A stretch of 50,236 bases of DNA from Anaerolineaceae bacterium (GTDB lineage Bacteria > Chloroflexota > Anaerolineae > Aggregatilineales > Phototrophicaceae), in assembly GCA_016124855.1 (NCBI GenBank), contig WGMX01000046.1, positions 1 to 50,236 on the forward strand, written 5' to 3'. A model generated the notes under the pieces. That model was not told the origin of the DNA, ran no database searches, and saw only the letters and a list, made by a program, of their open reading frames with translations. Made by a program: the position numbers and the translations under genes. Of this stretch, positions 32,295 through 40,904 are shown one piece after another. How positions within the stretch are numbered: the stretch's first letter is position 1; each line of letters opens with the position of its first letter.

Positions 32295-33968
32295 ATGGAA
32301 CGCCGCATTACAGACAATATCTACGAATTGCGCCGAGTTTTGCCCCCGCATCTGAACGCCGCACTTGACCACATCGGAAATACCGACGACTTGCTGGAAA
32401 TCGTTCTGGACTTGGGGCGAGTTCCTACGGCACGTTATGTCGAAGGGGAAGTTGTCCTTTTAGAAGATGAAGTGACCCGTGACGATATTGATACCATCGT
32501 CAACAATATTGGCATGTTTGACGCTGATAACCGCGCGGGTCTTGAACGCACTCTGCATCGTATTTCAGGTATCCGTAACCGTCGTGGTGATGTGGTGGGG
32601 TTAACCTGCCGAGTTGGACGCGCGGTTTATGGCACGATTGATATTATTCAGGATTTAATCGAGTCCGGTCAAAGTGTCCTGATTATGGGGCCGCCCGGTG
32701 TGGGTAAAACCACTATGCTGCGTGAAGCCGCGCGTGTGCTGGCTGAACGTAAGCGTGTCGTCATTGTCGATACCTCCAATGAAATTGGGGGTGACGGTGA
32801 TGTGCCGCATCCAGCGGTCGGTAAGGCACGGCGTATGCAAGTTTCACGTCCTGAACGCCAGCACGAAGTGATGATTGAAGCGGTTGAAAATCATAACCCT
32901 GAGGTCATCGTTATTGACGAAATTGGTCGTGAACTGGAAGCGCAGGCTGCCCGCACGATTGCTGAGCGCGGTGTGCAGTTGATCGGTACAGCGCACGGTA
33001 ACGCGCTTGAAAACTTGATGCTCAACCCGACCCTTTCTGATTTGATCGGCGGCATCGAGTCGGTGACGCTTTCGGACGAGGAAGCGCGTCGTCGTGGTAC
33101 GCAGAAATCGGTGCAGGAGCGTAAAGCACCGCCGACATTCGATGTGCTCATCGAACTGCAAACGCGTGATCGTTTGGCGGTACATGAAGATGTTTCATCG
33201 GCGGTTGATGGGCAATTGCGTGGTCGTCCGCTGCCGATTGAGCTTCGCGCCCGCAATGCTGAGGGGCAAATCGAGATTGAAACGATGGTTCCTGAGCCGC
33301 GCATCACTGCCGAGCGCAATGGACGCAACCTGCGCGAAAAAGACAATGGCTTAGTGCTTGATACAAGCAGTAACGGCAGTGGCCGGCGTGGTAAAGCTGC
33401 ATCATCTAACGGTTATCCGCCAAATACGATTGGCGGCGCTGTTCATGGGAACGGCAAGGCCAGTAATGGCAACTCCAGCCCAACAGCAAATGCGGCGCTG
33501 CAACCGCTGCGCTTGTATGCTTATGGTGTAGCACGTAACCGCTTGATGCAGTCGGCACGTCGTCTGCACGTTCCGGCAACCGTCGTGGACGACTTCAATC
33601 AGACGGACGCGATTGTGACCATCAAGAATGATTATCGCCGCCGTCCCAAGTTGATTGTGGATGCGGAACGTCGCGGCACACCGATTTATGTGCTGCGGGC
33701 GAACACGGTTTCACAAATCGAAAACTTCCTGATTGATCTCTATGGCTTAGAAGACATTGTTCGTCCAGATGATCCGTATGGGATGGCGATGGAAGAAACC
33801 AAGTCGGCGATTTTGCGTGTGCGCAATGGTGCGGAATATGTGGACTTGAACCCACAGGACGCCGATACCCGCCGCCGCCAGCATGAGATGGCGCGTCAGG
33901 CACGGCTCTACAGCGAAAGCTATGGTGATGAACCGGAACGTCGCGTCAGAATTTTGAGGGCGAACTAA
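32295..33968 (+). CDS. AAA ATPase with R3H domain (Ycf45/SpoIIIAA-like)
   Basis: A 557-aa nucleic-acid-binding ATPase of the type found in cyanobacteria, chloroplasts (ycf45) and Chloroflexota. The N-terminal domain (about 1-105) resembles the SpoIIIAA N-terminus. The ATPase core has Walker A GPPGVGKTT (132-140), VVIVDTSNEIGGDGD, and Walker B EVIVIDEIG (203-211). A polar Asn/Gly/Ser-rich linker covers about 355-405. The C-terminal R3H domain is visible as ILRVRNGAEYVDLNPQD through RRRQHEMARQARLYSES to EPERRVRI; in R3H domains the conserved arginine and histidine contact single-stranded nucleic acid. Function is not well defined. A strong terminator follows. Confidence 0.88.
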   Translation: MERRITDNIYELRRVLPPHLNAALDHIGNTDDLLEIVLDLGRVPTARYVEGEVVLLEDEVTRDDIDTIVNNIGMFDADNRAGLERTLHRISGIRNRRGDVVGLTCRVGRAVYGTIDIIQDLIESGQSVLIMGPPGVGKTTMLREAARVLAERKRVVIVDTSNEIGGDGDVPHPAVGKARRMQVSRPERQHEVMIEAVENHNPEVIVIDEIGRELEAQAARTIAERGVQLIGTAHGNALENLMLNPTLSDLIGGIESVTLSDEEARRRGTQKSVQERKAPPTFDVLIELQTRDRLAVHEDVSSAVDGQLRGRPLPIELRARNAEGQIEIETMVPEPRITAERNGRNLREKDNGLVLDTSSNGSGRRGKAASSNGYPPNTIGGAVHGNGKASNGNSSPTANAALQPLRLYAYGVARNRLMQSARRLHVPATVVDDFNQTDAIVTIKNDYRRRPKLIVDAERRGTPIYVLRANTVSQIENFLIDLYGLEDIVRPDDPYGMAMEETKSAILRVRNGAEYVDLNPQDADTRRRQHEMARQARLYSESYGDEPERRVRILRAN

Positions 33969-33996
33969 TCATCGTTTGATCATTTAGATTGTGACT

Positions 33997-34021
33997 AGGG
34001 CAGGGATAACCTGCCCTTTTT
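33997..34021 (+). terminator. Rho-independent terminator
   Basis: AGGGCAGG and CCTGCCCT pair perfectly around GATAA and are followed by TTTT T. It lies about 30 bases past the AAA/R3H gene stop. A textbook intrinsic terminator. Confidence 0.92.
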
Positions 34022-34078
34022 GTTATCAATCACCGGTCTTTTGATGCTAAATTCATCAGAGGCAGGAGAGTATTGTTT

Positions 34079-34627
34079 ATGGTATTTCAAACGCGATATA
34101 TGACAGGAGATGAGTTTGATCATTTTGTAAGGTTGCCCGAAAACGGCGACCGAAATTTTGAATATATCGCAGGGGAAATTACCGAATTAGTATCGAATAG
34201 TAAAGTTTCTCGGATAGCAGCTAGGATACTAGGACAGATAGGCTATCATATTGAGATGAACCATTTAGGTCGCTGTACAGGAGCAGATGGCGGTTATGCT
34301 ATTTTCGGGGAGAAATATGTCCCAAAGGGTGCTTTTGTATCCTACACGCGACAACCAGCAGCACCTGATGGTGACTACAATCCCATTGCACCTGATATAG
34401 CTATCGAGGTGCTTGCCTTCGACAATGCTGATATAAAAATGCTTCGCAAAATTGGCAATTATCTAGCCGCTGGAACGGTGTTATGGCTGGTTGACCCGGA
34501 GCAAAAAACCATTGATGTCTATACACCAAACCAACCACGAAAAACCTTGCGCGTCGGTGATTTCCTCGATGGTGGTGACGTGTTACCCAATTTTCGTTTA
34601 GCTCTCGCCCAGATTTTCAAAGATTAG
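34079..34627 (+). CDS. Uma2-family protein (PD-(D/E)XK nuclease fold)
   Basis: A 182-aa Uma2-family protein. The fold's catalytic elements are visible: NFEYIAGEITE near the N-terminus, APDIAIEVLAFDNA (the PD and E-x-L positions) in the centre, and LRKIGNYLAAGTVLWLVDPEQKTIDVY at the end of the core. These proteins are abundant in cyanobacteria and Chloroflexota. They are predicted endonucleases, but the biological role is mostly unknown. The ATG at 34079 was chosen; a TTG two codons upstream is closer to GGAG and is possible. A second, more diverged member is at 48221-48832. Confidence 0.82.
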   Translation: MVFQTRYMTGDEFDHFVRLPENGDRNFEYIAGEITELVSNSKVSRIAARILGQIGYHIEMNHLGRCTGADGGYAIFGEKYVPKGAFVSYTRQPAAPDGDYNPIAPDIAIEVLAFDNADIKMLRKIGNYLAAGTVLWLVDPEQKTIDVYTPNQPRKTLRVGDFLDGGDVLPNFRLALAQIFKD

Positions 34628-34662
34628 TATTCCTCCGCACAAAATCAACTTATGACTGAATT

Positions 34663-34687
34663 CAGGGTAACTTAATGGGTTGCCCTG
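34663..34687 (+). terminator. Hairpin between Uma2 and tmk
   Basis: CAGGGTAAC and GTTGCCCTG form a 9-bp stem with one wobble pair and a 7-nt loop, 35 bases past the Uma2 stop. Only a weak T-rich tail (ACTATTC) follows, so termination is tentative. Confidence 0.4.
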
Positions 34688-34752
34688 ACTATTCTATAAC
34701 CGCTGTTGCCTGTAAACTGGTAACGGATTAATTACCATTTGGAAACAGCCTT

Positions 34753-35388
34753 ATGTTTATTACGTTTGAAGGGCCGGATGGCGGCGGTAAAACCACACAG
34801 GTCGCTATGACTGTCGAAACACTCAAAGCGCGTGGGCATAATGTTTTATTGACGCGCGAACCGGGTGGAACGGATATTGGCAACCAGATTCGGCATGTGC
34901 TGCACGATATGAAAAATCAAGCGATGCATCCGCGTACTGAATTGTTGATGTACAGTGCTTCACGGGCGCAGATTGTCGAGGAAGTGATTAAACCACAATT
35001 GGCAAAGGGTGGGTTAGTTATTTGTGATCGCTTCTTTGACTCAACTTACGCTTATCAAGGTTATGGACATGGACTTGATTTGACGCAATTGAAACAGATC
35101 ACCGAGTTCGCAACCGGTGGACTCAAGCCCGATTTGACGATCTTACTCGACATTGCGCCGGAAGATAGTTTGCAACGCCGCCTCAGTTCACTCGATAAAG
35201 GGGGCGAATGGAACCGCTTGGACGCGATGGCGCTCGATTTCCACAAGCGTGTTCGCGATGGTTATCATGCGTTGGTGGCTGACGAGCCGAACCGTTGGGT
35301 GGTGATTAATGCGGCACAATCGGTTGAAAAGGTGCAGGCTGATATTTTAGCAGTGTTGGAAAAACGGCTGAAGAAGCCAGTGGAATAA
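34753..35388 (+). CDS. tmk: Thymidylate kinase
   Basis: A 211-aa dTMP kinase, which converts dTMP to dTDP. Walker A is FEGPDGGGKTTQ (residues 7-15). The LTREPGGTDIGNQIR segment binds substrate, and DRFFDSTYAYQG (from residue 92) carries the conserved DR and the thymidine contact. The lid region RLSSLDKGGEWNRLD follows. Length is standard. It appears to be a single-gene unit; a GTAG-foot hairpin occupies the convergent gap to the GH3 gene. Confidence 0.95.
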   Translation: MFITFEGPDGGGKTTQVAMTVETLKARGHNVLLTREPGGTDIGNQIRHVLHDMKNQAMHPRTELLMYSASRAQIVEEVIKPQLAKGGLVICDRFFDSTYAYQGYGHGLDLTQLKQITEFATGGLKPDLTILLDIAPEDSLQRRLSSLDKGGEWNRLDAMALDFHKRVRDGYHALVADEPNRWVVINAAQSVEKVQADILAVLEKRLKKPVE

Positions 35389-35395
35389 AACATAT

Positions 35396-35421
35396 GGGCT
35401 TGCCAGCGGCAAGCCCGTACA
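35396..35421 (-). repeat. GTAG-foot hairpin element (copy 7)
   Basis: Perfect 9-bp stem GGGCTTGCC / GGCAAGCCC with a 3-nt loop. The minus-strand foot is TGTACGG, one base different from TGTAGGG. It lies in the convergent gap between tmk and the GH3 gene. Confidence 0.55.
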
Positions 35422-35438
35422 AAATGGTTTTTTACGGA

Positions 35439-37325
35439 TTAGCCCGTTATCAGGCCATATCCAAATGGGAATAACGGTGCGGCATCGCCTTCGGTTGGGA
35501 GTTTGCTAAAGTCAAAAGGCAGTTGATCCATCGAACGAGGCCACGTGTAGGGCAACTTGCCAGTGAAGGGATGATCGCCAAATAGATTATCCGCCACACC
35601 TTCGCCCTCCGTACCGGGAAGCCACGCCGCCACTACCGCATCTGCTTGATCGAGCGCCTCACCCAGAATCATCGGACGGCCTGAGATCACAATGACGATC
35701 AACTTATCCACACGCTCACGCACATTCTTAATCGCATTTTGGTCAGCTTCGGTCAGGCTCAAATCGACTGCATCCCCTTTGCCTTCGGCGTAAGGCTGCT
35801 CGCCAACGACCACGATTCCGACCTCTGCCCTTAATAGATTACCGCTGGCATCTTTGTCATTGCGGAAGCGACCAAAACGGTCGAATTTGATTTCTGTACT
35901 GCTGCCAACCATATTCTTAATAGCATCAAAGAGGGTCGTTCCTTGAGTGATGGCTCCGGCGCTGCCTTGCCATTCAATCGTCCAACCGCCAGATTGAATA
36001 CCAATGTCATTACCGGCTGAACCGGCAACATAAATGCGGGGAATATCTTTCTTCAAAGGTAGTACATCGTTATCATTTTTGAGGAGTACCAACGACTCGC
36101 TAACCGCTTGGCGGGCGACTGCTCGATGCTCATCCGAACCGACGCTGGCGAGATCGGCCTGATTGCTCAATGGATGCTCGAACAAGCCCATCATCAATTT
36201 GACGCGAAGAATGCGGCGCACGGCATCATCAATCCGTTCCATTGGAATGTCGCCTGCCTCAACCGCTTTGGTGATAGTGGTGATGAAGTTGATGTAATCA
36301 TAGGGAACCATGTTCATATCCATGCCCGCATTGAACGAAGTCACGACATCTTTGTAGTAATCGCCAGAAATTTGGTCGATGGCTTTCCAGTCGGAAACCA
36401 CAAAGCCTTTGAAGCCGAGTTCGCCTTTGAGGACATCAGTGGTGAGATACTTTTGGGCGCTCATCTTCATGCCGCCAAAGCTGGAAAATGACACCATGAC
36501 GCTCATTGCGCCCGCGTCGATAGCGGCTTTATAGGGCGGTAGGAATTTAGCGCGGAGGTTGGCTTCGTCACCTTGAGTCACACCTTGATCAAGCATATAG
36601 GTGTCGGTTGTCGATGTTCCCCAACCGGTGCCACCATCACCAATATAGTGTTTGGCTGTTGCTAGTACTTCCAACTTATCGCCCTGTAACCCTTTGACAC
36701 AAGCCGCACCAAGTTCTGAAACCAAATCGGTGTTTTCGCTGTAGGCTTCATAGGTGCGCCCCCAACGGATGTCTTGAGGTACAGCCACGACGGGGCCGAA
36801 ATCCCAAAAGACACCGGTTGCAGCCATTTCTTGGGCGGTTACGGCGCAAGCTTTTTGCACAAGTTCAGGGTTACGGGTTGCGCCCATACCGATGTGATGG
36901 GGGAAGATCACCGCGCCCCTCAAGTTATTGTGACCATGAACCCCATCCGCGCCGTAGATCAACGGAATGGCGAGGCGAGTTTTAAGCGCTTGTTCTTGAA
37001 ATGTATCGGTCATCTTGGCCCACGCTTCGGCGTTATTTTTCGATGGGTATCCACCACCGCCGCTGAGCAGCGAACCGATGAACAGACCATCAATATCAGT
37101 AAGTTTGATGCTGTTCTTTTCAACTTGAGTCATTTGACCAATTTTTTCAGCGAGGGTCATACGCTGCAATAAATCATCAACCCGTTCTTCAACAGGCAGC
37201 GATGCATTTTTATAGGGCGCGTCGGCGGGCGGCACATCATTTTGCTGCGCCATTACCGGCAGTGATAACAAGACGAGGAATGCGATACACAACAAACGAG
37301 GAATAGTTCGTAACAAGTCCTTCAC
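35439..37325 (-). CDS. Exported glycoside hydrolase family 3 (beta-glucosidase-like)
   Basis: A 628-aa exported glycosidase. It starts with GTG (GGAG six bases upstream), giving a signal peptide MKDLLRTIP, a hydrophobic IAFLVLLSLPVMAQ core and cleavage near AQQ. The GH3 N-terminal barrel is diagnosed by LPVEERVDDLLQRMTLAEKIGQM, GADGVHGHNN and AKHYIGDGG. The catalytic nucleophile region is GFKGFVVSDWKAID, with the aspartate of SDW. The C-terminal sandwich contains LLKNDNDVLPLKK. The layout matches ExoP-type beta-glucan exoglucosidases, so cello-oligosaccharides or beta-glucans are likely substrates. The longer frame upstream is not supported. Confidence 0.93.
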   Translation of the reverse strand: MKDLLRTIPRLLCIAFLVLLSLPVMAQQNDVPPADAPYKNASLPVEERVDDLLQRMTLAEKIGQMTQVEKNSIKLTDIDGLFIGSLLSGGGGYPSKNNAEAWAKMTDTFQEQALKTRLAIPLIYGADGVHGHNNLRGAVIFPHHIGMGATRNPELVQKACAVTAQEMAATGVFWDFGPVVAVPQDIRWGRTYEAYSENTDLVSELGAACVKGLQGDKLEVLATAKHYIGDGGTGWGTSTTDTYMLDQGVTQGDEANLRAKFLPPYKAAIDAGAMSVMVSFSSFGGMKMSAQKYLTTDVLKGELGFKGFVVSDWKAIDQISGDYYKDVVTSFNAGMDMNMVPYDYINFITTITKAVEAGDIPMERIDDAVRRILRVKLMMGLFEHPLSNQADLASVGSDEHRAVARQAVSESLVLLKNDNDVLPLKKDIPRIYVAGSAGNDIGIQSGGWTIEWQGSAGAITQGTTLFDAIKNMVGSSTEIKFDRFGRFRNDKDASGNLLRAEVGIVVVGEQPYAEGKGDAVDLSLTEADQNAIKNVRERVDKLIVIVISGRPMILGEALDQADAVVAAWLPGTEGEGVADNLFGDHPFTGKLPYTWPRSMDQLPFDFSKLPTEGDAAPLFPFGYGLITG

Positions 37326-37419
37326 ATTGATCTCCAAATAATATAATCGCAAGAGTGTCTAGATATAGCGGAATGGAGATTAGAAAGCAACACTATAAAT
37401 GTAATGTTCTACTCAAAAA

Positions 37420-37445
37420 AACGCTAGCTTTTTAGGCTAAGCGTT
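37420..37445 (-). terminator. Terminator overlapping thiolase stop
   Basis: On the minus strand AACGCTTAGC and GCTAGCGTT pair with one bulge across CTAAAAA and are followed by a run of seven T. The left arm lies within the last codons of the thiolase gene. Confidence 0.75.
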
Positions 37446-38586
37446 CGATGATTGTTCCGGTTCCCATGCCGCCACCGCAGCACATGGTTTGCAAGCCGTA
37501 GCGTTTATCGTGGGTTTTTAGCGCGTGGAGCAGCGTTGTCATCAAACGGGCGCCGGATGCGCCTAAAGGATGACCAAGCGCGATTGCGCCACCATGTACA
37601 TTCACTTTATTCATATCGACCTTAAATTCACGCTGCCACATGGCGATAACGCTGGCGAAGGCTTCATTGACTTCGAACAGATCAATTTGGTCGAGGGTCA
37701 TATTGGCACGGGCGAGGACTTTGCGCGTGGCTTCAATGGGGCCGGTCAGCATCAAGTGAGGATCGCTGCCAACCGTGACCATCGACACCAAACGGGCTTT
37801 AGGTCTGACGCCCAATTGGTCAGCACGTTTGCGGCTCATGACGACCAAAGCCGCCGCGCCATCGGTAATTTGGCTGCTGTTGCCAGCGGTTGTAACGCCA
37901 TCGGAGTTGAAAGCGGGTTGCAGCGTCGCCATCTTTTCGAGTGAGGCATTAGGGCGCACACCTTGATCTTTGTTAACGATAAACTGTTTGTTTTCGTCGT
38001 CCAATCCTTCAATCGACAGGATTTCTTTGTCAAACCAGCCTTTAGCCTGTGCTTTGGCGGCTTTCATATGGCTTTCATAACCAATTTGATCGACTTCGGC
38101 GCGGCTGATATTCCATTTCTGAGCAATTTCATCGGCTGCCATTCCCTGCGGAATCATGTTGTAGTCTTCCATGATTTGGTCGGTGAAGGGTGAGCCGCCT
38201 CCCAAACTTGACCCCATCGGGATGCGCGTCATGCTTTCTACGCCGCCTGCAACCACAATATCCGCTTGACCGCTGGCGATCATTCCGGCGGCGAGATGAA
38301 CCGCTTGCTGACTGCTGCCACATTGAAAATCAATCGTTGTGGCTGGAACTTCGATGGGCAGTCCGGCATCCAGCACCACGTTACGGGCGAGGTTGAACGT
38401 TTGTTCGCTGACTTGGCTCACACAGCCCATGATGACATGCTCGACTTGAGCCGGATCGAGATTAGCACGCGCTAAAGCCTCACAGAGCGCATAGGTTCCC
38501 AAGCGAACCGGATGGATATCCCGCAGCCAACCGTTACGCCGTCCAAGGGGTGTACGGGTCGCTGAAGCAATAATGACTTCAATCAT
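37432..38586 (-). CDS. Acetyl-CoA acetyltransferase (thiolase)
   Basis: A 384-aa thiolase of the usual length. The nucleophilic cysteine is C89 in DFQCGSSQQAVH. VVAGGVESMTRIPMG is the dimer and CoA region. NVHGGAIALGHPLGASGAR carries the catalytic histidine, and MCCGGGMGTG near residue 370 carries the second cysteine. It either condenses two acetyl-CoA or cleaves 3-ketoacyl-CoA in fatty acid degradation; the sequence does not decide. No other beta-oxidation gene is nearby. GAGG precedes the ATG. Confidence 0.93.
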   Translation of the reverse strand: MIEVIIASATRTPLGRRNGWLRDIHPVRLGTYALCEALARANLDPAQVEHVIMGCVSQVSEQTFNLARNVVLDAGLPIEVPATTIDFQCGSSQQAVHLAAGMIASGQADIVVAGGVESMTRIPMGSSLGGGSPFTDQIMEDYNMIPQGMAADEIAQKWNISRAEVDQIGYESHMKAAKAQAKGWFDKEILSIEGLDDENKQFIVNKDQGVRPNASLEKMATLQPAFNSDGVTTAGNSSQITDGAAALVVMSRKRADQLGVRPKARLVSMVTVGSDPHLMLTGPIEATRKVLARANMTLDQIDLFEVNEAFASVIAMWQREFKVDMNKVNVHGGAIALGHPLGASGARLMTTLLHALKTHDKRYGLQTMCCGGGMGTGTIIERLA

Positions 38587-38719
38587 AATAAAAACCTCTT
38601 CAATAACCTGTTTAATTCTTTGCCCTATGATAACCCAGATCTAAGCCGTGTCCCGCGGCAAAAAACTGGCTATGGTACTCATGTCGCTGGCTTTGTTTCG
38701 GGAGCAGCAGGACTCGATG

Positions 38720-38905
38720 ATGCTGAATCCGCGTTTTAGTACTATGATGGTTTCGTAAATCATCACCAATTATGGACTGTTGATTGTTGCCACAGTTCTT
38801 GATGCCACCCACGTAAACTTCTGTTTCGCGCTGCTTAAAATTGCTCCCAGTGGTATCACCGTCGTAGTGATCATCCTCGACCACAAATGGTTGTTTGATG
38901 CGTGA
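38720..38905 (+). pseudogene. Decayed 5' fragment of a yitT-like gene
   Basis: Translating from the ATG gives MLNPRFSTMMVS, a TAA stop at codon 13 (38756-38758), then IITNYGLLIVATVLDA and KIAPSGITVVVIILDH. The first 54 residues align without gaps to the intact YitT protein at 39817 (MLGRRFGTMTLSQ..., KIAPGGVTGVAVILNH), about half identical by eye, with the stop where the intact copy has CAA. Similarity also extends into about 60 bases upstream (GCGGCAAAA, CGGGAGC/CCGAGC, AGGAC). After codon 54 it diverges and ends. This is a duplicated, decayed and 3'-truncated paralogue. The rest of the gap 38587-38965 shows no other coding signal. Confidence 0.75.
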
Positions 38906-38965
38906 AGTCTGACTTATGCAAGACTGTTCGTATAAGCACTATTAAGGTGGAACGGAGTAAAGCCT

Positions 38966-39670
38966 ATGAAAACATACGAAAACATACCCACAATTTTGAC
39001 ATTTAACGGTGTACCGGTAAAGGCACGACGCGGGTTCTGGTTAGTGGTGGCGCTGGTATGGGTGATTTTGACTGCGATCGGAACTTGGCGTTGGCCGGGA
39101 CAATCCGTGTTGGCTTATGTATTGGTCGGCGGTGTGGGGACATTGGTCGGGATGATGGTTGACGTTGGACATGCTTGTGCGCACACCATAGGGGCGAAAA
39201 TGGCACATGCTCCAACTGCAGTGGTTCTGCTAGGGGCTGATATGCCGCGCACACTGTACCCTGACGAAAAGATGCGACCGAGCCAGCATATTGCCAGATC
39301 GCTGGGTGGGCCGATTTACAGTTGGATCGGTTTCGGAATTGGACTGCTGCTATTGCGCGTGATTCCGCCTCAGACAGCGTGGCGATATTTGGCTGAAATC
39401 TGGACATTCGGAAATGCTTTTATAGGTTTAGCGATTTTTGCACCCGTTCCCCTTGTAGACGGTGGCGTGATTATCAAGTGGCTGCTGGTAATCGGGGGGC
39501 AGGACGAAGGGCAGGCGGATAGGATAGTCCATTGGATGGATATAGTGCTAATTGTTATGCTGCTGATCGGTGCAGGAGTGACAGCGCTATCAGATTTGTG
39601 GGTGGCAGCGGTAGGGCTGGTGCTTGTGGCGATTTTAATCGGGTTAATCGTTTTAGAGGTCATACGCTGA
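38966..39670 (+). CDS. Polytopic membrane protein resembling site-2 protease, altered active site
   Basis: A 234-aa membrane protein with about six hydrophobic segments. The second-third segment region carries DVGHACAHTIGAKMAH, with H69 and H73 in the position of an S2P/M50 HExxH but with alanine where the catalytic glutamate belongs. A later FAPVPLVDGGVIIKW resembles the second M50 motif (N-x-x-P-x-x-DG). The layout suggests an M50-like fold without classical protease chemistry. It could be a pseudoprotease, or the resemblance may be superficial. It begins after the yitT fragment, and its stop codon overlaps a candidate operator of the intact yitT gene. Confidence 0.5.
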   Translation: MKTYENIPTILTFNGVPVKARRGFWLVVALVWVILTAIGTWRWPGQSVLAYVLVGGVGTLVGMMVDVGHACAHTIGAKMAHAPTAVVLLGADMPRTLYPDEKMRPSQHIARSLGGPIYSWIGFGIGLLLLRVIPPQTAWRYLAEIWTFGNAFIGLAIFAPVPLVDGGVIIKWLLVIGGQDEGQADRIVHWMDIVLIVMLLIGAGVTALSDLWVAAVGLVLVAILIGLIVLEVIR

Positions 39671-39702
39671 TTAATCGACAAAGTCTTTCTCGATTAATCG
39701 AC
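39669..39702. promoter_or_regulatory. Twin GATTAATCGAC sites upstream of yitT
   Basis: The 11-mer GATTAATCGAC occurs at 39669-39679 and again at 39692-39702, 23 bp apart centre to centre, about two helical turns. Each contains the palindrome GATTAATC. The placement, upstream of the -10 at 39776, suits an activator or repressor dimer pair. The first copy overlaps the stop codon of the preceding gene. Confidence 0.45.
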
Positions 39703-39750
39703 TCGATAAAAGTATTTCCAACCGATTGTCACCTAAATTTAAGCAGAGAA

Positions 39751-39781
39751 TTGCGGCAAAAGATTTATTCTCGGTTACAAT
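39751..39781 (+). promoter_or_regulatory. yitT promoter
   Basis: TTGCGG (39751-39756) and TACAAT (39776-39781) separated by 19 bases, about 35 bases before the ATG at 39817. The corresponding GCGGCAAAA upstream of the decayed copy suggests that part of this region was included in the duplication. Confidence 0.4.
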
Positions 39782-39816
39782 AACGCCAGCCTCTCTCCGA
39801 GCCAAAGGACAACCCG

Positions 39817-40698
39817 ATGTTGGGTCGACGTTTCGGTACTATGACCCTTTCGCAAATCATCACCAGTTACGTGATGTTAGTTATTGCTGCGACCATTGAT
39901 GCGGCCAGCGTCAATATCTTTTTTGCACCATTTAAGATCGCCCCCGGTGGTGTAACCGGTGTGGCGGTTATCCTGAATCACCTTGACGCACGTCTACCCA
40001 TTGGTTTGCTTATTTTGTTGGGGAACATCCCGATCCAAATATTGGGCTACCGGATGCTGGGTGGCTGGCGCATCGTCGTGCGTACAATTTTTTATGTATT
40101 TTTGTACTCACTTTTGGTCGAGTTCCTCAAACCCTATACAGCCAATGTCGAAGTGGGTACAAATGTTTTGTTGAACTCGATATTCGGGGGCATTCTGGGA
40201 GGTATCGCCGGAGGGCTGGTGCTGCGAGCGGGTGGCACGCAAGGCGGAACATCGACGTTGGGGCGCATCCTACAGCAGCAGTTCGGGATGCCCTTAAGTA
40301 CAACGTCATTGTATACCGATACCGCAGTGATTGTTTTGGCAGGATTGGTCTTTGGCTGGGAAGGCGCGCTGTATGCTATAGTCGCGTTATTCGTAGGCGG
40401 TGCGACAGCTGACTATGTGTTGGAAGGGCCGAGTGTCATTCGGATTGCCACCATCATCACAGATAAGCCGGATGAAATTTCCGAGCTGGTGTTAGATGCC
40501 ATGGGGCGTGGTGTAACGGCGTGGCAAGGTAAGGGAATGTTCACCGAGCAGTCTCATACCGTTCTGTTTATTACGGTTTCTAGGGCGCAAGTCAGTAATT
40601 TGCGGCGGCTGGTCCATTTGGCTGATCCGGATGCGTTTATGGTTATCGGGCAGGGACATGTGGCTTACGGTGAGGGTTTCCGCCGCATTAAAGATTGA
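39817..40698 (+). CDS. YitT family membrane protein (DUF161/DUF2179)
   Basis: A 293-aa protein of the YitT family. The first ~200 residues contain about five membrane segments, with the signature FFAPFKIAPGGVTGVAVILNH and GLVLRAGGTQGGTSTLGRIL. The C-terminal ~85 residues form the soluble DUF2179 domain (IITDKPDEISELVLDAMGRGVTAWQGKGMF). Function is unknown; transport has been suggested. AAAGGA lies seven bases before the ATG. It is preceded by a promoter and twin operator-like sites, and a decayed paralogue of its 5' end lies 1.1 kb upstream. Confidence 0.92.
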   Translation: MLGRRFGTMTLSQIITSYVMLVIAATIDAASVNIFFAPFKIAPGGVTGVAVILNHLDARLPIGLLILLGNIPIQILGYRMLGGWRIVVRTIFYVFLYSLLVEFLKPYTANVEVGTNVLLNSIFGGILGGIAGGLVLRAGGTQGGTSTLGRILQQQFGMPLSTTSLYTDTAVIVLAGLVFGWEGALYAIVALFVGGATADYVLEGPSVIRIATIITDKPDEISELVLDAMGRGVTAWQGKGMFTEQSHTVLFITVSRAQVSNLRRLVHLADPDAFMVIGQGHVAYGEGFRRIKD

Positions 40699-40904
40699 GG
40701 TGGTGAATGGGTCACTTTTCTCAAACTGTGCCTTAAATAGGATAATGAGCCAATTTTGGGACGCAACAAATCAGATAAAATTGCGTAGAATGAATTTGGA
40801 TCATCAGAGGGTTGTGGGGGGGTGCTCGGTGTGCAGAACTACCATGCGCCTGTGGTTTGATCCTACCCTTGCCACGTCTTCTTAATACCGATAGACTGTT
40901 TCGA

